From: JADFOJ01 sp041580235
Lineage (GTDB): Bacteria; Planctomycetota; Phycisphaerae; Phycisphaerales; SM1A02
Direction of reading: 5' to 3'
DNA length: 47,570 nucleotides
Assembly: GCA_041580235.1 (NCBI GenBank)
Contig: JBFGEG010000015.1
Location: 1 to 47,570, forward strand
Position 1 is the first letter of the stretch; each line of letters begins with the position of its first letter. The notes beneath the pieces are model-generated. The model saw only the letters and a program-made list of their open reading frames with translations. It did not search any database and was not told the DNA's origin. The position numbers and the translations under genes are program-made. Positions 9,146 to 16,245 of this stretch are shown here, piece after piece.

Positions 9146-9151
9146 TACACT
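9146..9151 (+). promoter_or_regulatory. TACACT -10 box of a probable leaderless gene
   Basis: TACACT is followed by exactly 6 nt and the ATG at 9158. The whole element lies in the 16-nt gap after ku, so the downstream gene can be transcribed independently. No SD is present. Confidence 0.6.
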
Positions 9152-9157
9152 GCGACG

Positions 9158-10108
9158 ATGGTCGAGGCGGGCAGAGCCCAGCTCGATGAGATCGCGGCCG
9201 CCGCGGCCACGCTCGCCGACGTCGTCGTTCGCACCCCGCTGGTGCCGCTGCACGGAGACGGGGCCGGCATCCTTCTGAAGCCGGAGATTCACCAGGTCGT
9301 CGGCTCGTTCAAGATCCGGGGCGTGTTCAACGCGGTGGCGTCGCTGAACGAGGACGCGCGACGGCCCGGCATCAGTACGGTCAGCGCGGGCAACACGGCG
9401 CAGGCTCTGGCGTGGGCGGGACGCCACTTCGGAGTCCCGGCCCGCAGCATCATGCCCGACACCGCGCCGCGCAGCAAGATCGATGCCGTTCGCGCCCTCG
9501 GAGGCGAGCCGGTTCTTCGTCCGCGGGAGGAGGTCTTCCGGTACCTCAAGGAGCACGGCTGGGAGAGGGAGCCCTACGCGTTCATCCATCCGTGGACCAA
9601 CCGCGACCTGATGATCGGCCACGGCACGCTGGGACTGGAGATCGTCGAGGAGCGTCCCGACGTGGACCGGGTCTTTGTTCCCGTCGGCGGGGGCGGTCTG
9701 CTCGGCGGTGTGGGCAGCGCGCTCAAGGGCGCCAAGCCGTCCGTGCGAATCGTCGCCGTCGAACCCGAGGGGTGCCCGTCACTGCACGCCAGTATCGAGG
9801 CGGGACGTCCCGTGTCCGTGGAGTGCATGACGATCTGCGACGGCGTGGCCGTCCCGTACATCACCGAGGAGATGTTCCCGCTGCTTCGTGACCTCGTCGA
9901 TGAGACGGTTCTCGTCTGCGACGACGCGGTCAAGGCGTGCGTGCGCCGGCTCGCCCTTCAGGACAAGCTCGTCGCCGAGCCGTCCGGCGCGTTGTCACTG
10001 GCGGCGGCCCTGGCTGACGGCGCCGAGAGCAACGGCCCCGCCGTGTGCATCGTGACCGGCGGCAGCATCGACGCCGACCCGCTCGCGGCCATCCTTACCG
10101 CGGTTTGA
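9158..10108 (+). CDS. PLP-dependent threonine dehydratase/serine racemase-like enzyme
   Basis: A 316-aa fold-type II PLP enzyme of the threonine ammonia-lyase (L-threonine to 2-oxobutanoate) or serine racemase group. The Schiff-base Lys52 is in 'GSFKIRGVFNAV', a substrate loop is 'SAGNTAQALAWAGRHFG' (76-92), and the phosphate-binding Gly-rich loop is 'VGGGGLLGGVG' (176-186). There is no C-terminal ACT-like regulatory domain, so it resembles catabolic or racemase forms rather than feedback-regulated IlvA. Exact substrate (Thr, Ser, threo-hydroxyaspartate) cannot be told from sequence. A strong hairpin overlaps its stop codon. Confidence 0.88.
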   Translation: MVEAGRAQLDEIAAAAATLADVVVRTPLVPLHGDGAGILLKPEIHQVVGSFKIRGVFNAVASLNEDARRPGISTVSAGNTAQALAWAGRHFGVPARSIMPDTAPRSKIDAVRALGGEPVLRPREEVFRYLKEHGWEREPYAFIHPWTNRDLMIGHGTLGLEIVEERPDVDRVFVPVGGGGLLGGVGSALKGAKPSVRIVAVEPEGCPSLHASIEAGRPVSVECMTICDGVAVPYITEEMFPLLRDLVDETVLVCDDAVKACVRRLALQDKLVAEPSGALSLAAALADGAESNGPAVCIVTGGSIDADPLAAILTAV

Positions 10109-10123
10109 CAAAAGAAACCGCGG
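10098..10123 (+). terminator. Hairpin across the dehydratase stop codon
   Basis: CCGCGGTTT (10098-10106) pairs perfectly with AAACCGCGG (10115-10123) around the 8-nt loop GACAAAAG. The stem starts inside the last codons and includes the first base of TGA. There is no T-run after it, so it is terminator-like or an mRNA 3' stabiliser rather than a classic intrinsic terminator. Confidence 0.55.
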
Positions 10124-10187
10124 AATCGCGTCGATACGCGGGGCAGCCTCTCCGTCGCGGCCGGAGGAGCCACGAGGAGTCACCGCC

Positions 10188-10571
10188 ATGTCGGAAAAGG
10201 CAACCATCGTGCTGGCGGAGGACGATCCCGCCCTGGTCAAGGCCCTGACCCTTCGCCTGGAGAGTGAAGGATACCGGGTGCTCGTGGCCAAGGACGGCTA
10301 CTGCGCGCTGGCCCACGCCGTCGAGCACAAGCCGGACCTGATGATTCTCGACGTCCACATGCCCGCCGGCGACGGCTTCACGGTCCTGGAGCGCAAGGAC
10401 CGGATGACGCCCCTGATCCACCTGCCCGTCATCTATCTCACCGGCGACACGTCGGAGTACACGAAACGGCGGGCCGATGAGTCCACTGCGGCCGCCCTGA
10501 TCCACAAGCCCTTCAAGTTCCCGGTGCTGCTGATGGAGATCGAGCGGATCCTGGGCGAGCGGGCGGCGTAA
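10188..10571 (+). CDS. Stand-alone CheY-like response regulator receiver
   Basis: A 127-aa single receiver domain without an output domain. The conserved residues are all present: acidic pair Asp12/Asp13 ('LAEDDPAL'), phospho-acceptor Asp55 ('LMILDVHMP'), Thr85 ('VIYLTGD') and Lys107 ('IHKPF'), so it should be phosphorylatable. A Shine-Dalgarno-like GAGGAG lies 8-9 nt before the ATG. No histidine kinase or chemotaxis gene is nearby, so it probably acts as an orphan phospho-switch or phosphorelay intermediate on an unknown partner. Confidence 0.95.
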   Translation: MSEKATIVLAEDDPALVKALTLRLESEGYRVLVAKDGYCALAHAVEHKPDLMILDVHMPAGDGFTVLERKDRMTPLIHLPVIYLTGDTSEYTKRRADESTAAALIHKPFKFPVLLMEIERILGERAA

Positions 10572-10682
10572 CACCAAAGCCCGCGTCGGTCGCCTCATGA
10601 CCCGTGACGGGCTGATCGCCACGCCGCCGAACCTGTGCCCAGGGTCTCGATACCCCTCGCAGACGCGACGAGCGCGAGTCCT

Positions 10683-10982
10683 CTAGTCCTCGCTTCGCTT
10701 CTTGGTCACGTGTTCGAAGCTCGTCTGGAGCTCGATCCACGCGCCCTCAATGTGCTCCTTGAGCTTGTCCCATTGCCTCTCGCCCGCCCCCTTCATCTCA
10801 TTGAGCTTCACCTCGATCGCCCGATGCTTTTCACGAAGCTTGTCGATCTCTCCGGAGACTCGGGTCTTGACCTCGCTCTTCGTCTCCTGCATCTGCGACC
10901 TGAGCTGCGCGACCTTCGCGTCGAGTTCCTTCAGACGGGCCCGTGCCTTGTCCTCGTACTCTTTTCGCTTTTCGGGTTCCAT
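10683..10982 (-). CDS. Small charged coiled-coil protein
   Basis: A 99-aa protein made almost wholly of charged heptads ('KARARLKELDAKVAQLRSQM', 'EIDKLREKHRAIEVKLNEM', 'WDKLKEHIEGAWIELQTSF'), predicted as a long helix or coiled coil. It is preceded on its strand by an AAAGGA-type Shine-Dalgarno and starts at ATG 10982. No signal peptide or membrane segment is seen. The layout resembles small 'coiled coil domain-containing' proteins common in environmental bacteria. Function unknown; it may be a stress or structural protein. It is convergent to the receiver gene. Confidence 0.75.
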   Translation of the reverse strand: MEPEKRKEYEDKARARLKELDAKVAQLRSQMQETKSEVKTRVSGEIDKLREKHRAIEVKLNEMKGAGERQWDKLKEHIEGAWIELQTSFEHVTKKRSED

Positions 10983-11196
10983 GGTTGAATCCTTTCCGCT
11001 CGTATGCCGGTGTCCGGGCCGGGAGTCCGTCTCACTGGTCTCAGACAACCGGTGAGCGAGATCATGGTACGCCGGCGCCGGCGACCGGCCACGCCGCCGC
11101 CCGTCGGTCGGCCGCGCACGGCCCGAACGGATGCCGGTCGAGGTGCTCGAACTCGCCCCACGACGGCGGCGGTGCACCGCACCTGAAATGTCCCGT

Positions 11197-11202
11197 TAGC
11201 AT
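11197..11202 (+). promoter_or_regulatory. TAGCAT -10 box of a probable leaderless gene
   Basis: TAGCAT is followed by 7 nt and the ATG at 11210. It overlaps another in-frame ATG at 11201, which argues that 11210 is the real start. Confidence 0.5.
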
Positions 11203-11209
11203 GGACGCG

Positions 11210-11959
11210 ATGCATGAGGGGCTGGACTCCTTTTTCGTCATCTCGCCGTCGGAGGGAGGCTTCGACCTCGACTGCCGCCACCGCGTCGATCCCCTGCGGG
11301 TCGACGCGTCGCCGTTTCTCGATCTGATCCAGCGTCTCGACGAGCTCGTGAAGGGCCCCGTGGATCGGGTCCTCCCGCGCTGGGCCTTCTACGACTGCGC
11401 CGAGCTGCCGGGCGCGGTTGCCGGCTTCGCCCGTCAGGCCCGTGATCTGCCCGACCACACGCGCATGCTCATGAAGGTCGCGCCCCGCTACCAGGGGCCC
11501 GTCCCGCTGTCGCAGGCCGCGGTCATTCCGATGGTGGAGCCCGGCTCATGGCACGTCTACGCGGTGGCGTCGCTCGACCGCGTCGATGCGGGCCTGGCGC
11601 CGCCGGACCTCGCCGCCGCGACGATCGTGATGGCGCTGCGCGGGCTGGGGGCGACGACGGGCTACGCGGCCGTCCCCTGGGGATCACCGGTGCTGGCGGC
11701 GCTGGCCCCGCTCGCCCCGCTCGAGCTGCTCACGGCGTGGACGCCGGCCCACTCGGAGCCCGCGACGATGACGTGCCGTTTCGCGGTCGCGGCGGAGCCC
11801 GGTCGTGAGACGTCGCCGCCTGCGACGATGTGGATCGCCCCCGACGATCACGACGGGCAACGCCGCCTTCAGTCGGGGCTGGAGTCGGGCGGACGGTACG
11901 AGGTCGTCGGCTCTCCCGGTCCGGACGGCGTCGGGCTTCACGAGGTGTCGAGCCCATGA
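11210..11959 (+). CDS. Unrecognised conserved protein, first of a tandem paralog pair
   Basis: A 249-aa soluble protein that I cannot assign to a family. Features shared with the next gene are 'WAFYDCAELPGAVAGFA' (about 58-74) and 'LELLTAWTPAHSEPATM' (about 173-189), plus a region in between that includes a hydrophobic strand and 'VPWGSP'. No signal peptide or membrane segment is seen, and it has no obvious catalytic triad, P-loop or metal motif. Conserved Trp, Tyr, His and acidic residues in the shared motifs could line a binding site. The stop overlaps the next start as ATGA, so the two are translationally coupled and may form a heteromeric complex. A TAGCAT box points to leaderless expression. 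Upstream, 11000-11200 holds no convincing gene. Confidence 0.75.
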   Translation: MHEGLDSFFVISPSEGGFDLDCRHRVDPLRVDASPFLDLIQRLDELVKGPVDRVLPRWAFYDCAELPGAVAGFARQARDLPDHTRMLMKVAPRYQGPVPLSQAAVIPMVEPGSWHVYAVASLDRVDAGLAPPDLAAATIVMALRGLGATTGYAAVPWGSPVLAALAPLAPLELLTAWTPAHSEPATMTCRFAVAAEPGRETSPPATMWIAPDDHDGQRRLQSGLESGGRYEVVGSPGPDGVGLHEVSSP

Positions 11960-12825
11960 GCGTCTCCGATCATCCGCTGCGAACACGCAACGACGCGATC
12001 TTCGAGAGGCTCGTGCCGTTTCTCGTGACGGCGCCGTGGCACCGCGACCGGCTCGACCTGCGGCCGTTCGGTCTCGCCATCGCCGCCGATCACGTGATCG
12101 ACCCCACGCACACACGTTCCGAGACGTTTCTTCGCCGCCTCTCCGTGCTCGACCGGCTCACGTTCGGGCCCGAGGGGATGCCGATGCCGCCGTGGGTCTT
12201 CTACCACGCGGCCGAGATCCCCGGCGCCATCTTCGGTTTCGCGCACCGCGTTGAGACGCTGCCCGAGCCGCTGGCGCGGCGTCTGGAGCTGACCTCCGGC
12301 GAGACCGGGCTCATGCCGGTCTCGATGTACATCGCGATCCCCACCCGTGCCCGCCGGCGGTCGTGGATCGGTCACAACCTCGCCTCACTGAACCGCGTGC
12401 TTCCCGAGCTCAAGCTGCGTCGCCTGGCCAGCATCAGCAAGGCGGTCGCGCTCAAGGTGTTCCGCTGTGAGCGGCAGGTCGGCGCCGTCCAGTGGGACTC
12501 GCCCGCCCTGTTCGTACACAGTCGCTTCGGCCCGTTGGAGCTGCTCACGGCCTGGACGCCGGCGCACTCGGAGCCGGCCACGCTGACGTACGAGTGGGTC
12601 GTCACGGATGAGAGGCTCCGCAGTGGGATGGGTGATCCCGGGGTCACCCTCCCGCGGCCGCCCGCGGAGTTCGAGGTGGCCGGCAACGACCCCGCCGCCA
12701 TGCAGGCCCTGCAGACGCGGATCGAGTCGGGCGAGCGTTTCGTGATGCCGGGCCCGCCCACCCGTGGGGAGGACGGGGCCTTCCGCGTGCCGATCACGCA
12801 GGTCGATGAATCCGGGCGGACGTGA
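11956..12825 (+). CDS. Unrecognised conserved protein, second of a tandem paralog pair
   Basis: A 289-aa soluble protein paralogous to the gene before it. It shares 'WVFYHAAEIPGAIFGFAHRV' (about 78-97) and 'LELLTAWTPAHSEPATLTY' (about 194-212), and a preceding 'GAVQWDSPALFVHS' that corresponds to the partner's 'GYAAVPWGSPVLAA'. It is slightly longer, with a basic segment ('IPTRARRRSWIGHN') absent from the partner. The start at 11956 is set by the ATGA overlap. It is convergent to argF with a 22-nt gap. No known family is recognised and I assign no function. Confidence 0.75.
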   Translation: MSVSDHPLRTRNDAIFERLVPFLVTAPWHRDRLDLRPFGLAIAADHVIDPTHTRSETFLRRLSVLDRLTFGPEGMPMPPWVFYHAAEIPGAIFGFAHRVETLPEPLARRLELTSGETGLMPVSMYIAIPTRARRRSWIGHNLASLNRVLPELKLRRLASISKAVALKVFRCERQVGAVQWDSPALFVHSRFGPLELLTAWTPAHSEPATLTYEWVVTDERLRSGMGDPGVTLPRPPAEFEVAGNDPAAMQALQTRIESGERFVMPGPPTRGEDGAFRVPITQVDESGRT

Positions 12826-12847
12826 CGCGGCGGCGGGAGCCGCCAGC

Positions 12848-13747
12848 CTAAGCCCCCAGCAACGTCAGCAGCAGCGCCTTCTCCGTGTGCATGCGGTTCT
12901 CCGCCTGGTCCCACACGACTGAGCGGGCGTGATCGATCACGGCGTCGGTGACCTCGTCACCGCGGTGCGCGGGAAGGCAGTGCAGGAAGATGGCGTCCGG
13001 CGCGGCCTGGGCGAACAGGTCCTCGTCGACGCGGTACGGTGCGAAGATCTCCCGACGCTGCGCCGCCTCGTCCTCCTGGCCCATCGACGCCCACACATCG
13101 GTGTACACGGCATCGGCGCCCTGGACCGCCTCGACGGCGTCGGTCGTGAGCTCGATCTCGGCCCCGCCGTCGCGGGCGGCGGCCAGGATGTCCGGGTACG
13201 GCTCGAACCTCGGGGGCGCGGCGATACGCAGGTTCAGCCCCGTGCGGGCGGCGGCGTTGATCAGCGAGTGGCAGACGTTGTTGCCGTCACCGAGGTACGC
13301 GACCGTGATGCCCTCGATCTTCCCCTTGTGCTCGCGGATCGTCAGCACGTCCGCCAGGGCCTGACAGGGGTGCAGCCGGTCCGACAGCCCGTTGACGACG
13401 GGCACGCCTCCTACCGTGAGACGGTCGAGATCATGGTGGTCGAACACCCGGGCCAGGATCGCGTCGGTGTAGCGGGCCAGCACCCGGGCGGTGTCCTCGA
13501 CGGTCTCGCCGCGCCCGAGCTGGAGGTCGGCGGCGGCGAGATGCAGCGCCGTGCCGCCGAGCTGGGCCATCCCGGCCTCGAACGACACCCGGGTCCGGGT
13601 GGAGGGCTTCTGGAAGATCATGGCCAGCGTCCGGCCCCGCAGCGCGTCGCGTCGCGATCCGCGGTTTGCTTTGAGCTCGGCCGCCAGCTCCAGGAGCCCT
13701 GCGATCTCGCCGGCCGTCCAGTCCATGATGGAAAGGAAGTGCTTCAT
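12848..13747 (-). CDS. argF: Ornithine carbamoyltransferase
   Basis: A 299-aa carbamoyltransferase that makes citrulline from carbamoyl phosphate and ornithine. It carries the carbamoyl-phosphate motif STRTR (49-53), HPCQ (126-129), the ornithine-side loop 'DVWASMGQE' (217-225) and the active-site HCLP (256-259, 'FLHCLPAHRG'). The SMG loop and HCLP motif separate it from aspartate carbamoyltransferase. It overlaps the upstream GTPase gene by 4 nt (ATGA). Carbamate kinase is divergent next door, but no arginine deiminase or other arg gene is in view, so the source and fate of citrulline are not shown here. Confidence 0.95.
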   Translation of the reverse strand: MKHFLSIMDWTAGEIAGLLELAAELKANRGSRRDALRGRTLAMIFQKPSTRTRVSFEAGMAQLGGTALHLAAADLQLGRGETVEDTARVLARYTDAILARVFDHHDLDRLTVGGVPVVNGLSDRLHPCQALADVLTIREHKGKIEGITVAYLGDGNNVCHSLINAAARTGLNLRIAAPPRFEPYPDILAAARDGGAEIELTTDAVEAVQGADAVYTDVWASMGQEDEAAQRREIFAPYRVDEDLFAQAAPDAIFLHCLPAHRGDEVTDAVIDHARSVVWDQAENRMHTEKALLLTLLGA

Positions 13748-15099
13748 GCCTGCTCCACGGCCGCGCGTTGCTCGAGCTTCGACAGGACCGTCTCGGCGAG
13801 CGTCGGCGCTCCCGGCTGCACCGAGACATCCTCGGTCGCATAGCGGACGCGCACCGTCGGCTTGTCCACGTCGAGGCTCCGCGCCAGGTCGAAGGGCGTC
13901 CCCACGAGCACGACGTCACAGTCGGTGGCGCGAACCGAGGCCTCCAGGTCCGCCACCTGCTCGCGGTAATAGCCCATCGCGGGCAGCAGCTTGCCGATGT
14001 CCGGGTACCTCTTGAGGGTGTCGCGGATCGACCCGACCGCGTGCGGCCGGGGATCGACGATCTCCGCCGCCCCGAAGGTCTCGGCAGCGACCTGCCCCGC
14101 CCCGAAGGTCATCCCGCCGTGGGTCAGCGTGGGGCCGTCCTCGATGCACAGCACACGCTTGCCGCGGACCTGGGCGGGGTCGCCGTCGATCGAGACGACG
14201 CTGCGGGTGCGGTGGATCACCGCGGTCGGGTTGTGAGCGACGGCGCTGCGGGCAACCGCTTCCACGTCGTCGGCGTCGGCGACCACGACCTTGTTGATGA
14301 CGATCACGTCGGCCCCCCGGAGGTTCACCTCTCCGGGGAAGTACGACGCCTCGTGACCTGGCCGCAGCGGATCGGTGAGCGTGATCCAGACGTCGGGCCG
14401 GTAGAAGGGCCAGTCGTTGTTGCCGCCGTCCCAGAAGATCACCTCCGCCTCCGCGGCGGCCCGCTCGAGGATCGCGGCGTAGTCGATACCGGCGTAGACG
14501 ACGGTGCCCTCGGCGATGTGTGACTCGTACTCCTCACGCTCCTCGAACGTGCACTCGTGCCGGTCCATGTCCTCGAGCGTGGCGAACCGCTGGACCGCTT
14601 GACGCGTCAGATCGCCGTACGGCATCGGGTGGCGGACGACGACCACCCGCCGGCCGGCGTCTCGCAGCGCACGGACGAGGTACCGCGTCGTCGGGCTCTT
14701 GCCGCAGCCGGTGCGCACCGCGGTGACGGCGACCACCGGCACCGGTGAGTCGAGCATCGTCTCCTTCGTGCCGGGGAAGCACACGTCCGCCCCGGCGGCG
14801 ATCGCGCGCGATGCCACGTGCCCGACGTGCGCGTAGCTCACGTCCGAATACGAGAACACGGCCTCGTCGATGGCGAGGTCGCTGATCAGCTTCTCCAGCT
14901 GCTCCTCGGGGTGGATCGGGATTCCGTCCGGATAGTGCGATCCGGCGAGCGCGGCGGGGTAGCGCCGGCCCTCGATGTTGGGGATCTGGGTCGCGGTGAA
15001 GCCGACGACCTCGTGATCCGGATTGTCCCGGAACACGACGTTGAAGTTGTGAAAGTCGCGTCCGGCCGCGCCCAGGATGAGCACACGACGTCTGGCCAT
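13744..15099 (-). CDS. Predicted P-loop GTPase, cyclic 2,3-diphosphoglycerate synthetase-like (COG2403 type)
   Basis: A 451-aa protein with an N-terminal Rossmann-like half ('RRVLILGAAGRDFHNFN') and a P-loop GTPase half with Walker A 'TAVRTGCGKSPTTR' (GCGKS at 131-135), an acidic 'VIFWDGGNND' and 'VIVINKV', which resembles the NKxD position but lacks the Asp. This matches my memory of the archaeal/bacterial family annotated as predicted GTPase or cyclic 2,3-DPG synthetase. In such genomes it often lies by carbamate kinase and carbamoyltransferase, as here, so a role in carbamoyl-phosphate metabolism is likelier than cDPG synthesis. It has a strong SD (GGAGGAA) before ATG 15099 and a TATCCT -10 on the minus strand. 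Confidence 0.8.
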   Translation of the reverse strand: MARRRVLILGAAGRDFHNFNVVFRDNPDHEVVGFTATQIPNIEGRRYPAALAGSHYPDGIPIHPEEQLEKLISDLAIDEAVFSYSDVSYAHVGHVASRAIAAGADVCFPGTKETMLDSPVPVVAVTAVRTGCGKSPTTRYLVRALRDAGRRVVVVRHPMPYGDLTRQAVQRFATLEDMDRHECTFEEREEYESHIAEGTVVYAGIDYAAILERAAAEAEVIFWDGGNNDWPFYRPDVWITLTDPLRPGHEASYFPGEVNLRGADVIVINKVVVADADDVEAVARSAVAHNPTAVIHRTRSVVSIDGDPAQVRGKRVLCIEDGPTLTHGGMTFGAGQVAAETFGAAEIVDPRPHAVGSIRDTLKRYPDIGKLLPAMGYYREQVADLEASVRATDCDVVLVGTPFDLARSLDVDKPTVRVRYATEDVSVQPGAPTLAETVLSKLEQRAAVEQA

Positions 15100-15117
15100 G
15101 GGTTCCTCCGATCACCA

Positions 15118-15123
15118 AGGATA
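15118..15123 (-). promoter_or_regulatory. TATCCT -10 box for the GTPase-argF operon
   Basis: On the minus strand TATCCT lies 18 nt before the ATG at 15099, leaving a short leader that contains the GGAGGAA Shine-Dalgarno. No clear -35 is present. The plus-strand TACGAT of carbamate kinase is 32 nt away, so the two operons are divergent. Confidence 0.5.
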
Positions 15124-15154
15124 CCCTGATGGGGCGTGGGTGGGCTTCAGAACA

Positions 15155-15160
15155 TACGAT
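15155..15160 (+). promoter_or_regulatory. TACGAT -10 box of a probable leaderless gene
   Basis: TACGAT is followed by exactly 6 nt and the GTG at 15167. This decides the start: the longer open frame from 15077 would begin inside the divergent GTPase gene and upstream of the promoter. Confidence 0.6.
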
Positions 15161-15166
15161 GCCCCC

Positions 15167-16174
15167 GTGAACGGCCCCCGCGACAACCGCCCCGACGGGG
15201 CGGTCGAGAACGGCTCGACCCACCCGGCCCCCACGGTGGTGGTGGCCCTCGGCGGCCACGCGTTCATGCAGGCCGGTGAGGCCGGCACGCACGAGGAGCA
15301 CCTCCGCAACGCCCGCGTGATCTGCGAGCGGCTGATGCTGCTGGTGGAGCGTGACTACCGCATCGTCATCACGCACGGCAACGGCCCGCAAGTGGGGGCG
15401 CTGCTCGAGCGCGAGGAGCGCAGCCGCGACAGGCTGCCCGTGGCGCCGCTGGACGTTCTCGTGGCGCGGACCGAGGGGAGCCTCGGCTACTACCTCCAGC
15501 AGGAGCTGCTCAACAGCCTCCGTCGCCGCGACATGCGGCGGTTCGTCGTGACCGTCGTGACCCAGGTCGTGGTCGATCCCGACGACCCCGCTTTCGAGCA
15601 TCCCACCAAGCCCGTGGGGCCCTTCCTGAGCGAGGCCGAGGCCCGGCTGCGCGAACGCCAGTCGGGGTGGGTCGTCGCCGACGATGCCGGCCGGGGCTGG
15701 CGCCGCCGTGTGCCCTCGCCCCTGCCCATCAAGATCATCCAGCACAAGATGATCCAGGAGGCCGCCACGCAGGGGCACATCGTGGTGGCGGCGGGCGGCG
15801 GGGGCATTCCGGTGATGCGCGACGAGTCGACCGGCGACTACGTCGGCGTCGAGGCGGTGATCGACAAGGACCGCACCTCCGGCGTGCTGGCACGGGAGAT
15901 CGAGGCCGATCTGCTCATCATCCTCAGCGCGGTCGATCGAGTCTATCTGCGGTTCGGGCAACCGGACCAGGCGCCGCTCGGCGCCGTGACGCTCGCTGAG
16001 TGCGCGCGGTACATCGACGAAGGCCACTTCCCGCCGGGCTCGATGGGCCCGAAGGTCCACGCGGTCCAGGATTACCTGCTGTCGGGCGGGGCGCGCGGGC
16101 TGATCACCAGCCCGGCGTGCCTGGAGGCGGCGCTGCGGGGCGAGGCCGGCACGCATTTCGTCGGCCGTATTTGA
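15167..16174 (+). CDS. arcC: Carbamate kinase
   Basis: A 335-aa amino-acid kinase family protein that catalyses reversible phosphoryl transfer between carbamoyl phosphate and ADP. Key segments are 'VVVALGGHAFMQAGEAGTHE' (nucleotide and substrate Gly loop), 'RIVITHGNGPQVG', 'VVTVVTQVVVD', 'KPVGPF', 'PLPIKIIQHKMIQEAATQG', 'VVAAGGGGIPV', 'AVIDKDRTSGVLA' and 'MGPKVHAVQDYL'. Length fits the family. With ArgF and the predicted GTPase divergent, and no arginine deiminase visible, it could run either toward carbamoyl-phosphate synthesis for ArgF or toward ATP formation. In Pyrococcus furiosus a carbamate-kinase-like enzyme channels carbamoyl phosphate to ornithine carbamoyltransferase, a useful precedent for this pairing. 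Confidence 0.94.
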   Translation: MNGPRDNRPDGAVENGSTHPAPTVVVALGGHAFMQAGEAGTHEEHLRNARVICERLMLLVERDYRIVITHGNGPQVGALLEREERSRDRLPVAPLDVLVARTEGSLGYYLQQELLNSLRRRDMRRFVVTVVTQVVVDPDDPAFEHPTKPVGPFLSEAEARLRERQSGWVVADDAGRGWRRRVPSPLPIKIIQHKMIQEAATQGHIVVAAGGGGIPVMRDESTGDYVGVEAVIDKDRTSGVLAREIEADLLIILSAVDRVYLRFGQPDQAPLGAVTLAECARYIDEGHFPPGSMGPKVHAVQDYLLSGGARGLITSPACLEAALRGEAGTHFVGRI

Positions 16175-16207
16175 GAACGCGACATCCGGTTGCCGCGCCG
16201 CAGCAAC

Positions 16208-16213
16208 TAGACT
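16208..16213 (+). promoter_or_regulatory. TAGACT -10 box upstream of the DUF4438 gene
   Basis: TAGACT lies 32 nt before the GTG start at 16246. The short leader carries AAGGAG at a normal Shine-Dalgarno distance, so this is a leadered promoter, unlike several neighbours. Confidence 0.45.
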
Positions 16214-16245
16214 GGCGCCCACCCCCATGAACAAGGAGCCTCGCC

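Noticed and set aside
10571..10682. Intrinsic terminator between the receiver and coiled-coil genes
   Set aside because: Only imperfect GC stems (AGCCCG...CGGGCT with a bulge; CTCGC...GCGAG) and no T-run. Not strong enough to list.
13744..15099. True cyclic 2,3-diphosphoglycerate synthetase
   Set aside because: The name is only by family likeness. Context with carbamoyl-phosphate enzymes and a non-thermophilic gene set makes cDPG synthesis unlikely.
12848..16174. Arginine deiminase (ADI) operon
   Set aside because: Carbamate kinase and a carbamoyltransferase are present, but no arginine deiminase or arginine/ornithine antiporter is seen, and the genes are divergent.
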